Of a DNA stretch of 13,990 nt, positions 1-6,523 are shown one piece after another. Both the position numbers and the translations under genes were made by a program. The notes below the pieces were generated by a model. That model did not search any database. It saw only the letters and a program-made list of their open reading frames with translations, and was not told the origin of the DNA. Source of the stretch: JAQBDA01 sp032124675 (GTDB lineage: Bacteria; Chloroflexota; Anaerolineae; Anaerolineales; UBA4823); NCBI GenBank assembly GCA_032124675.1, contig JAQBDA010000237.1, positions 1-13,990 on the forward strand, given 5' to 3'. Each line of letters opens with the position of its first letter. The first letter of the stretch is position 1.

Positions 1-34
1 TAAACCGATATTTACCCAGGCACGTGCACAATAA

Positions 35-72
35 GTTGCAGAACAACGGTGTTCTGGTCGCAACTCTATTTT
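35..72 (+). terminator. Terminator-like hairpin of an upstream unit
   Basis: Positions 35-39 (GTTGC) pair with 60-64 (GCAAC). Inside them 40-45 (AGAACA) pairs with 50-55 (TGTTCT) around an ACGG loop, leaving a 4-nt bulge at 56-59. The right arm is followed by TCTATTTTT. A stop codon TAA at 32-34 sits directly before the hairpin in a frame open from the left edge (10 codons visible), so this may be the end of an upstream plus-strand gene. That gene is too short here to call. Confidence 0.45.
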
Positions 73-225
73 TCGGGAATGAGTGAGAGGTACTACATTG
101 TTGTTGAGGATGCCTTAGGTCAGAAAAAGTTGTGAAATCGATGAGGAAATATTTGAGATAATTGCTTCACGAATCGAAAGAAGATTATCTACCAGCAAGC
201 CATATAGAAGACCCAATTGTATTAC

Positions 226-233
226 AAGGAGGG
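226..233 (+). promoter_or_regulatory. Ribosome-binding site of the serine protease
   Basis: AAGGAGGG lies 4 nt before ATG 238. It fixes the start at ATG 238 rather than the in-frame TTG at 217, which would lie upstream of this site. Confidence 0.8.
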
Positions 234-237
234 AAAG

Positions 238-1056
238 ATGTCTCGCAAAATACTCTTTATAGCTATTACTATGATCCTACTGTTGGTAATGATCACTCCT
301 GCGCTGGCAATTACTTATGGAGAGCCAGACGGTAATGATCATCCCAATGTGGGTTCTATGGTCTTACAAATACCGGGTAGAGGATTATTCCAGCTGTGTA
401 CTGGCACGCTGATTAGCGAAAAAGTTTTTCTGACAGCATCTCATTGCACAGTAGGGTTAGACAGTCTGCTTGAAAGGTTCCCGGGAGCACAGGTGCTGGT
501 GACATTCGATCCGGCGATCAGTGAGGCTGGAACCTTCTACACCGGCGTATGGCACACGAATCCCAACTATAATGACTTTCAAGGGCAGTATGGGTCTTCG
601 GACCCAGGTGATGTGGCGGTGATTGTGCTAGACGAGTCACCGGGGATTCCTCCAGCCCAGTTGCCAGAAGCAGGGCTCCTTGATGATCTCAAGGATGACC
701 ATATCCTCAAGGACACCATCTTTACTGCGGTGGGCTATGGTGCAGTGCGCGATACAAACCGTACCGGGTTGCAGGGGATTCTTGACAATTTAGATCGCAA
801 CCGAGTGGATCAAGAATTTCTGTCTCTTACAAAATCCTGGATAACCATGTCGATGAATCTAGCCACAGGCAACGGAGGCACTTGCTATGGCGACTCCGGT
901 GGCCCGCATTTTATCCACATCAACGGGGTCGAAACGAACATCGTTGTTTCGGTTACGGTGACCGGAGATTCTCAATGCAAAGCGACCGACAAGACTTACC
1001 GCATGGACACGGAGTCGGCACGCAATTTCCTGGTTGACTATGTAGATCTACCTTGA
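238..1056 (+). CDS. Secreted trypsin-fold (S1 family) serine protease
   Basis: A 272-aa exported protease of the chymotrypsin/S1 fold. Residues 1-24 form a signal peptide with a hydrophobic core and PALA at the predicted cut. The catalytic triad is visible: His69 in LTASHC, Asp125 in GDVAVIVLD and Ser220 in CYGDSGGP. Cys54/Cys70 and Cys216/Cys247 match the two disulfides expected around the His and Ser sites. Signal peptide removal would leave an N-terminus ITYGEP, aligned with the activating IVGG of the family, so the enzyme may need no separate propeptide cleavage (inference). The position equivalent to specificity residue 189 is Gly, not the Asp of trypsin, so a preference for Arg/Lys is not expected. 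ATG 238 is supported by AAGGAGGG just upstream. The gene stands alone and is followed by a convergent gene. Its natural substrate is unknown. Confidence 0.9.
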   Translation: MSRKILFIAITMILLLVMITPALAITYGEPDGNDHPNVGSMVLQIPGRGLFQLCTGTLISEKVFLTASHCTVGLDSLLERFPGAQVLVTFDPAISEAGTFYTGVWHTNPNYNDFQGQYGSSDPGDVAVIVLDESPGIPPAQLPEAGLLDDLKDDHILKDTIFTAVGYGAVRDTNRTGLQGILDNLDRNRVDQEFLSLTKSWITMSMNLATGNGGTCYGDSGGPHFIHINGVETNIVVSVTVTGDSQCKATDKTYRMDTESARNFLVDYVDLP

Positions 1057-1127
1057 TAGGCAAGAGCTGGCTTGGCTAAAAGCCATTTGACAATATTCTG
1101 AGCAAACTGTAGATGATGCTCGAAAAT

Positions 1128-1153
1128 GGGCTGCCCTTATAGCAGGGCAGCCC
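1128..1153. terminator. Bidirectional terminator hairpin between convergent genes
   Basis: A perfect 10-bp GC-rich stem: 1128-1137 (GGGCTGCCCT) pairs with 1144-1153 (AGGGCAGCCC) around a 6-nt loop. On the minus strand the hairpin is followed by ATTTTCG, so it may mainly end the minus-strand gene at 1304-2716; on the plus strand it lies about 70 nt after the protease stop. A weaker hairpin (1073-1077 with 1081-1085) precedes it. The rest of the 1057-1303 gap shows nothing recognisable. Confidence 0.65.
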
Positions 1154-1303
1154 TTGCTGCGTATGTAGTGGCTCATTTAGTGGACGACAGACAGGTGCAT
1201 TTTGCGTGACGTTGACTGATGTGCTCTGCGGTTTGCTGAAAAGCCAGTTATATCAACAATTATCCCTTTTGATCTAGCTATTTCGCCGAGCGGATGCTCT
1301 GTT

Positions 1304-2716
1304 TTACGCAGTCTCCGGGTTATTTAGAGCAGCGGATGATTCAGCTATGGGCTGATAGCTGGATTTGCGCAGCTCAAACAACCATAGCACGAACGCACCC
1401 AGACCGAATAGGATTGCTAGAATATTGACGATCCAGCCCACATAGGGAATACTCGATAGGAAAACAAATATTAACAGACCGAGGAGCCACGGCCCAAAAC
1501 GGTGATCGGCTGCTGGAGATTTGAATCCACCCAGGATCAGTTGACCAAGCACCTGGCTGATGATCAGTTTTGAGAAGAAGCTGCCGCTAATCAAGAAAGC
1601 CAGGCTAATAGTAATCAAGATCAACATCATGATCAGAATAGCCGGGAAAACCAACCCACCTAAACTGAACAGGCCAAGTAAGATTACGACAGCGAGTAAT
1701 GATAAGGCGAACACCGGCATAACCAGCCAAAAAGCGATGCCAGTCAGTATACCAACTCCTAAGCTTGCCCACGGGCGGATTTTTAGTGTTTCACCGCTGC
1801 CGCTCAACAGTCGCGGGTACAGCCAGGCAACCAGCAGGCCTACGATCAGCAAGGACATCAGGTTACGCAAAAATGTTTTCCCCCAATGGGCAAAGGCTGT
1901 GATTTGACGCTGCACTATTGAGACCGGCACTTCACGGACTTCTGGTTTGGCTTCAGGCGCGCCTGAAGGAGCCTTGGTCGGCTCAACCACCTGTGTGAAG
2001 TCAGTCTCGCCTGCGACTGCTCCGGTGGGGATGTTTGCTTCTTTCGGAGAAGTATATACAAGGGAGCCGCCTATGCTGGCGTTATCGCCAACGGTCAGGC
2101 CCGCAGGGACCGCGGGAACTGCTGGCATGTTAGGGATAAAATTGAAGGGATTAAATGGCATATTTGATTCTGTACCACCAACTTCCACATATGCGTCGCC
2201 GCCCACACTCCCCTGCAGGTCCAGGCTGTTGCCCGCAAAGACCAGATCTTCCTCTACTGTGCTGGCGAGCAATGCCTGGTAACCGGCAAAGTTCAATGAA
2301 CCGCCTATCTGACTGCCCGATTTCGTTTCCAGGCTATATGCAGCCGACATCATGTCATCTCCGATTTGGGCGGTATCATCCAGAATAATAACTGCACCGG
2401 CAACACGAGCGTCATCCTTAACGATCCCTTGAATATCGAGCACCTGACCTGCGGCGATCAAGTCCCCTTCGACGACTCCCGTAGGTCCAATTACCACCTT
2501 GGCGCTGAAACCGAGCAAATCACCCTTGATTGTGCCGTTTACCAGGACAGTTTCTGCAAAGACATATAGATCATCCGGGACGATTTCACCTTGTTTGATT
2601 TCGACCGTGCCCCCTGAACGTGTCTCGCCGGCTATGGCAGTTGGAACGAAGAACATCGCCAAGATGAACACAATAGTTAATACACCAGCGGGAATGATCC
2701 ATTTACGGGCTCTCAT
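1304..2716 (-). CDS. Bactofilin-like beta-helix protein with C-terminal membrane domain
   Basis: A 470-aa protein. Residues 1-29 look like a signal peptide ending in TAIA. Residues about 33-240 are short repeats with alternating hydrophobic residues and recurring Gly/Asp turns (for example VLVNGTIKGDL and GPTGVVEGDLIAAG), the pattern of bactofilin-type polymer-forming beta-helices. A Pro/Ala/Glu linker follows, then several very hydrophobic helices at about 278-301, 315-392 and 405-450. The helix domain would thus sit outside the cytoplasm on a membrane anchor, unlike classical cytoplasmic bactofilins. A longer start at 2767 is possible, but ATG 2716 has AAAGGAG a few bases upstream and begins a proper signal peptide. 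It is convergent with the protease and divergent from the downstream fragment. A structural or scaffold role in the envelope is inference. Confidence 0.75.
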   Translation of the reverse strand: MRARKWIIPAGVLTIVFILAMFFVPTAIAGETRSGGTVEIKQGEIVPDDLYVFAETVLVNGTIKGDLLGFSAKVVIGPTGVVEGDLIAAGQVLDIQGIVKDDARVAGAVIILDDTAQIGDDMMSAAYSLETKSGSQIGGSLNFAGYQALLASTVEEDLVFAGNSLDLQGSVGGDAYVEVGGTESNMPFNPFNFIPNMPAVPAVPAGLTVGDNASIGGSLVYTSPKEANIPTGAVAGETDFTQVVEPTKAPSGAPEAKPEVREVPVSIVQRQITAFAHWGKTFLRNLMSLLIVGLLVAWLYPRLLSGSGETLKIRPWASLGVGILTGIAFWLVMPVFALSLLAVVILLGLFSLGGLVFPAILIMMLILITISLAFLISGSFFSKLIISQVLGQLILGGFKSPAADHRFGPWLLGLLIFVFLSSIPYVGWIVNILAILFGLGAFVLWLFELRKSSYQPIAESSAALNNPETA

Positions 2717-2829
2717 CGAATTCTCCTTTATCGTGAAACAAATTGTTGGCTGATTCTCTGGATACACTCATTACATTACCAGAAATAGAGCTGAGAATCA
2801 AGTAACATTCCTGATCATCCTGTCTGTAA

Positions 2830-3129
2830 CATACATGGGATGGTATTTCCGCCTACACCAACGCCTATGATGCCGGCAGCGAGAGCAACACAGAAGATTT
2901 CGCCGACCTTGTACCGCCCTGCCCGGCACTGAGCGGTGTACCTTCCAGCGATCCCGGCAGCGGCACCAGCAACCCTGTGCGATATGAAGGTGGTGTGGTC
3001 AGGATGCACGCCGGTATTGAGGCTTGTGTTGACCTGCTGCCCGAGATCCACGGCTTCGAAAGCCCGGTGGCGATGGTCACCATCATCCCCACCACCTTGA
3101 ATTGGGGGACAATCGTGCGCATGCTATGA
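2830..3129 (+). pseudogene. Start-less coding remnant, about 99 codons
   Basis: The plus frame is open from just after a TAA at 2827 to a TGA at 3127-3129, with coding-like GC-rich third positions. It has no ATG, GTG or TTG start with a ribosome-binding site near its left end. The peptide has a Ser/Gly/Pro-rich part (around PSSDPGSGTSNPVRYEGG), then VVRMHAGIEACVDLLPEI and an aliphatic C-terminus ending IVRML. AT-rich sequence with stops precedes it, so it looks like the C-terminal end of a gene that lost its 5' part by deletion or rearrangement. The stop codon lies in the loop of a strong terminator hairpin, an arrangement that suits a genuine gene end. I do not recognise the family. Minus-strand frames over the same stretch are less convincing. 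Confidence 0.5.
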
Positions 3130-3150
3130 CATGCGCACGATTGTTGTTTA
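3109..3150 (+). terminator. Terminator overlapping the remnant's stop codon
   Basis: A perfect 15-bp inverted repeat: 3109-3123 pairs with 3130-3144, with loop CTATGA at 3124-3129 holding the in-frame TGA. It is followed by TGTTTA, a moderately T-rich tail. The stem is strong enough to act on either strand. Confidence 0.7.
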
Positions 3151-3252
3151 GGAATGCCATCAGTTCAGGTAAGATAATGGTAAAATCTCCCCGATACGAT
3201 CGGTCCACATAACCCTGGCATCCGGTCTTTTCCGGAGTGAATTGTAGAGGAT

Positions 3253-3256
3253 GGAG
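3253..3256 (+). promoter_or_regulatory. Ribosome-binding site deciding the start of the 847-aa protein
   Basis: GGAG at 3253-3256 is 6 nt before ATG 3263. The alternative in-frame ATG at 3251 would overlap this site and has only GAGG directly abutting it. Two small dyads upstream, 3191-3203 (CCGAT/ATCGG) and 3221-3236 (TCCGG/CCGGA), could be operators but are short. Confidence 0.6.
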
Positions 3257-3262
3257 ACTGCA

Positions 3263-5806
3263 ATGAAATCGTTCACCCGCACTGAGTGGATCTTGCTGAT
3301 CGGGGGGATTGTGCTGCTATTGGCGGCCTGCCTGATCGCCTATTTCTTGATCCTGCCTGCTTTCCAACCGCAGGCACCCGCGCCGACCGCACCCCAGGTA
3401 ACCCCTACGCCGCCTGTAGCTGCCTGTGAGGCCCGCTGGCCTCAGATACAGGCCCGGGGCAAGCTGGTGGTAGGTGTCTCAGCCGATTACCCGCCCTTCG
3501 AAAGCTACAATGCCCAATACCAGGTCGATGGCTTCGATATCGCCCTGATGCGCCTGGTTGGGCAGGAGCTGGGCTTGCAGGTCGAATTTGTCGATTTCGC
3601 CTTCGAAGGTCTGGCAGCCGCGCTGCAGCTCGGGCAGATCGACGCGGCCATCTCTGCGATCTCGGTCACTCCAGAGCGCCTGTCACAGGTCAACTTTTCG
3701 GATATTTATTATTACGGGTTCGATGCCACCCTGGCCCGCCAGGATGCCCCAATCGGCGAGATCACCTCGGTTGACCAGATGGCAGCCTACCGGGTGGGCG
3801 CGCAGTCCGGCACGGTTTACCAAAACTATCTCCAACAGAACCTGGTGGCGACCGGTAAGATGCCGTCCGCCAATTTATACAGCTATACGCGCACCGACCA
3901 GGCGATCAACGATCTGAAAAACGGGCTGGTCGATCTGGTCTTGATGGACCTGAATCCGGCCGAGTCTTTCGCCGCAGCTGGCGGGGTCAAGATCGTAGCC
4001 AAAGGTTTCAGCACCCAGAGCTACGCGGTGGCGGTCTGCAAAGGTGGGCTGGACCTGCAGGAGCAGATCGACCGGGCTTTGACCAACCTGACCAACCAGG
4101 GTAAAGTGACCAAGCTGGCGATCCAGTATCTCAGCCAGCCGCCGGATGCCACACCGGCCCCCACGCCAACCCCTCTGCCGCCGCAGCCGACCCCGACGCC
4201 GCTGCCGCCGCCGCCCTGCATCGCGGGTATGGCCTTCGTTGGCGACCTTAATCTGCCGGATAATAACATGAAGAACCCGCCCCAGCTTTCTCCCGGACAG
4301 CCGTTCATCAAAGGCTGGCGCATCCGCAACACCGGCACCTGCGATTGGACGCCGACCTACTCACTGGATTACGCCTACGGCAATACCCCAGCCTCACAAA
4401 TGGGCGGTCAGCGCACTTACATCCAGCGCAATGTGCCTCCCGGCGGGGTGTACGATATTTATGTCAGCATGGTCGCCCCGGTTGTCCCAGGTGTCTACCA
4501 GGGCTTCTGGCAGATTTTGAGCTCCATCAGCTATCCATTCGGCCAGAAGGTTTGGGTGGGCATCGAGGTGCTGCCTTACCCGACCGCCACACCCAAGGCT
4601 ACCCAGACCCCATCGCCTTCGATCAACTTCAGTGCCAACCCGACCGCGGTGATTTCCGGTGACCCGGTAAACTTCCTCTGGGATGTGCAGGGTGCAGAAG
4701 CGGTGTATTTCTACGCACAGGGACAGCCCTGGCAGGAAAACAAAGTAGCCCCGCAGGGCACCCGGGTGGTCTATCCGCCCCAATCGATGACCTACGAATT
4801 ACGAGTAGTCTGGCCCGGCGGCAATGTCGAAGTGCGCCAGCAGCGCATCGAGGTCGCTCCGCCGCCGCCCGGAGCTCCGCTGATCCGGCAGTTCAGCGTC
4901 GCACCGAACCAGATCATGACAGGGCAATGTGTCACACTTCAGTGGTCGGTAGAAGGTCAGGTCAACAATGTCCGCCTGTTGCGTGACGGTGTACAGATCT
5001 GGGGTGATGCCCCGCTGGGCGGGACGTTCCAGGATTGTCCGCCTGGACCCGGGCAGCTCACCTTTGCCATCGAAGCCAGTGGACCGGGAGGCACCAGCCG
5101 CCAGCAGCAAACGATACAGGTCGTGTCGCAGCCGACGGTTGTGCCGCCGACAGCAACCATGCCGCCCCCACCGCCTCAGATCAGCAGCTTTGCCGTTGAC
5201 CCGCTGCAAATCCAGTTGGGAGCGTTCGTCAGCCTGTCGTGGAACGTTGGGGGAACGGTAGATAACGTGCGCATCACCCGTGATGAGGCGGTCATCCAGG
5301 ATGGCGCTGCGCTGGTCGGCAGCGCCCAGGATTCACCCCCAAACCCGGGGCAGGTGGTCTACTCGATCACTGCCAGCAATAATGCCGGGCAGTCGGACAG
5401 CCGCTCGGCAACGGTATCCGTCCAGCAGCCAGTGCCTAGCAACCCGCTGGAAGGTACGGATTGGGAGCTGCTCAACCGATACGATGGGGTCGGGGCAATG
5501 CTGCCTGTACTGGAAGGCTCCGATGTCACGCTCTCATTCGAACAAAGATTCAGCATCGATGGCTCGGCAGGCTGCAATACGTACAACGGTCAGTACCAGC
5601 TGCAGGGCAGCCAGCTGGCTTTTGGCGAACTGACCATCACCCAACTGATGTGCGGGACGCCGCCCGGGGTCATGGAGCAGGAGACTGCCTATCTCTCCCT
5701 GCTGCAGAGTGTCACCACCTATCAGCTCCAGGCCAATAATCTGCGCATGTTCGACACAGGCGGCAAGCTGGTCCTGGAGTTTGAATTACCTATTGAGCCA
5801 AGATAG
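3263..5806 (+). CDS. Solute-binding / NBR1-Ig / Ig-repeat / META fusion protein
   Basis: An 847-aa surface protein. Residues about 8-34 are one hydrophobic segment containing LAAC, so it is either a lipoprotein signal or a membrane anchor; the long hydrophobic stretch after the Cys favours an anchor. After a Pro linker, about 58-292 are a family 3 solute-binding domain (KLVVGVSADYPPF, GFDIALM, DAAISAISVTPER), the kind that binds amino acids or similar small ligands. A Pro/Thr linker (293-318) leads to an NBR1-like Ig domain at about 319-437 (IRNTGTCDW, VPPGGVYDIYVSM, GFWQI). Three Ig/PKD-like repeats follow at about 452-531, 538-622 and 637-722. The C-terminus, about 726-847, resembles META/HslJ domains (EGTDWELL, GSAGCNTYNGQY, ITQLMCG). 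No permease or ATPase gene adjoins it, so it may work as a receptor or scaffold rather than a transport subunit. Each domain call is good; the joint role is unknown. Confidence 0.88.
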   Translation: MKSFTRTEWILLIGGIVLLLAACLIAYFLILPAFQPQAPAPTAPQVTPTPPVAACEARWPQIQARGKLVVGVSADYPPFESYNAQYQVDGFDIALMRLVGQELGLQVEFVDFAFEGLAAALQLGQIDAAISAISVTPERLSQVNFSDIYYYGFDATLARQDAPIGEITSVDQMAAYRVGAQSGTVYQNYLQQNLVATGKMPSANLYSYTRTDQAINDLKNGLVDLVLMDLNPAESFAAAGGVKIVAKGFSTQSYAVAVCKGGLDLQEQIDRALTNLTNQGKVTKLAIQYLSQPPDATPAPTPTPLPPQPTPTPLPPPPCIAGMAFVGDLNLPDNNMKNPPQLSPGQPFIKGWRIRNTGTCDWTPTYSLDYAYGNTPASQMGGQRTYIQRNVPPGGVYDIYVSMVAPVVPGVYQGFWQILSSISYPFGQKVWVGIEVLPYPTATPKATQTPSPSINFSANPTAVISGDPVNFLWDVQGAEAVYFYAQGQPWQENKVAPQGTRVVYPPQSMTYELRVVWPGGNVEVRQQRIEVAPPPPGAPLIRQFSVAPNQIMTGQCVTLQWSVEGQVNNVRLLRDGVQIWGDAPLGGTFQDCPPGPGQLTFAIEASGPGGTSRQQQTIQVVSQPTVVPPTATMPPPPPQISSFAVDPLQIQLGAFVSLSWNVGGTVDNVRITRDEAVIQDGAALVGSAQDSPPNPGQVVYSITASNNAGQSDSRSATVSVQQPVPSNPLEGTDWELLNRYDGVGAMLPVLEGSDVTLSFEQRFSIDGSAGCNTYNGQYQLQGSQLAFGELTITQLMCGTPPGVMEQETAYLSLLQSVTTYQLQANNLRMFDTGGKLVLEFELPIEPR

Positions 5807-5818
5807 GTAGAAGTAATA

Positions 5819-5863
5819 GGGGGTTGTATTTAGACAGGCGTACGCTTGCCAAAATACACCCCC
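5819..5863. terminator. Bidirectional terminator between convergent genes
   Basis: GGGGGT at 5819-5824 pairs with 5858-5863. After a one-base bulge (T5825), 5826-5831 pairs with 5852-5857. The loop carries a second small stem (GCGTACGC region, 5835-5848). It sits between plus-strand stop 5806 and minus-strand stop 5873 and can serve both. The flanks are only moderately T-rich. Confidence 0.65.
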
Positions 5864-5872
5864 AATTTGAGC

Positions 5873-6148
5873 TTAGACGCTGAAAACTCGGCGGATGCCG
5901 GGTGTCAGCAGGTAGATTAGGATAAGAATTGGGAAGATCAGGCTGATGCTGCCGCAGATCACCCCCCACGTTCCGCCGCTGAAGATGCTGACCACTCCCT
6001 GTAGGAGGTTCAGCCCCACGCCGACCAGCGCCAGCCACCAGGCCCAGCCCTTCATTCCCAGCAGACCAAATCCCACCACAATCTGAACCACGCCGGTCAG
6101 TAAAGTTAAGAACGCCGACCAGGCTGTTGAGGTGTCGAAGGCGGCCAC
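5873..6148 (-). CDS. Small integral membrane protein
   Basis: A 91-aa protein with about three hydrophobic helices: residues 11-31, 34-56 and 62-82, with WAWWLALVGVGLNLLQG in the middle one. It ends in a basic IRRVFSV tail. The start is a GTG at 6148 with GGAG 8 nt upstream (minus strand). The frame stays open upstream for about 20 codons without another clear ATG, so the N-terminus is uncertain. It resembles the many small membrane proteins of unknown function in this lineage, and I do not assign a family. Its leader contains an unusual set of overlapping inverted repeats (6216-6305), so it may be regulated at the RNA or DNA level. Confidence 0.65.
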   Translation of the reverse strand: MAAFDTSTAWSAFLTLLTGVVQIVVGFGLLGMKGWAWWLALVGVGLNLLQGVVSIFSGGTWGVICGSISLIFPILILIYLLTPGIRRVFSV

Positions 6149-6215
6149 CTGATCTGCTCCGATCAGCCCGCCTCGTCGCTTTTGTCTGGTGATTTTTATT
6201 GAACTATAACGTGAA

Positions 6216-6305
6216 TTCGGGATAAGATATCACTTCTTTTATCGTTATCCCGAACTGGCGTAACGATAAGCACCTCCCACAGACATTTGTGTGGAAGGTG
6301 CTTAT
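6216..6305. promoter_or_regulatory. Three interlocking inverted repeats (attenuator-like or operator cluster)
   Basis: Repeat A: 6216-6225 (TTCGGGATAA) with 6245-6254, extended by 6226-6229 with 6240-6243 around one bulged G. Repeat B: 6239-6247 (TTATCGTTA) with 6261-6269, 13-nt spacer. Repeat C: 6266-6281 with 6290-6305, 15 of 16 bp paired. Each repeat shares bases with the next, so the pairings are mutually exclusive, giving a 1:2, 2:3, 3:4 chain. The element lies in the minus-strand leader of the small membrane gene, with its near edge 67 nt from the GTG start. It could be a folded mRNA leader, or DNA half-sites (GATAA/TTATC) for a regulator. No T-tract follows either outer stem. Confidence 0.5.
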
Positions 6306-6400
6306 TATGAGCTATTCTTCTAATCAGAGCGATGGTGTATGCCCGTCCAAACACCCCCCCAATTTCCCCTGAACTGCATAATTTCTATCGGGTTAATACA

Positions 6401-6436
6401 TCAAGGGCTGCCCAATTAGTCTCGGGCAGCCCTTGA
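6401..6436 (-). terminator. Terminator of the nucleotidase gene
   Basis: A perfect 13-bp stem: 6401-6413 (TCAAGGGCTGCCC) pairs with 6424-6436, loop of 10 nt. It lies about 90 nt beyond the stop of the minus-strand nucleotidase gene. Its core GGGCTGCCC/GGGCAGCCC matches the hairpin at 1128-1153. There is no strong T-tract on either side. The rest of the 6149-6523 gap, apart from the interlocked repeats, shows no gene. Confidence 0.6.
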
Positions 6437-6523
6437 TTCTAGACTTATCCTAATCCGGTATTGGGACGTGTTGATCCTTGGTTCTTGTGAGTCCCAACCT
6501 GTACTTTAGCCCTTATGCAGCGA

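Noticed and set aside
4141..4215. Pro/Thr-rich repetitive DNA as a possible tandem repeat or CRISPR-like array
   Set aside because: It is in frame within the 847-aa protein and encodes an ordinary TPTP-type interdomain linker.
4394..5209. Long minus-strand frames under the 847-aa protein gene
   Set aside because: They overlap conserved NBR1-Ig and Ig-repeat coding sequence on the plus strand and are biased shadow frames of GC-rich DNA.
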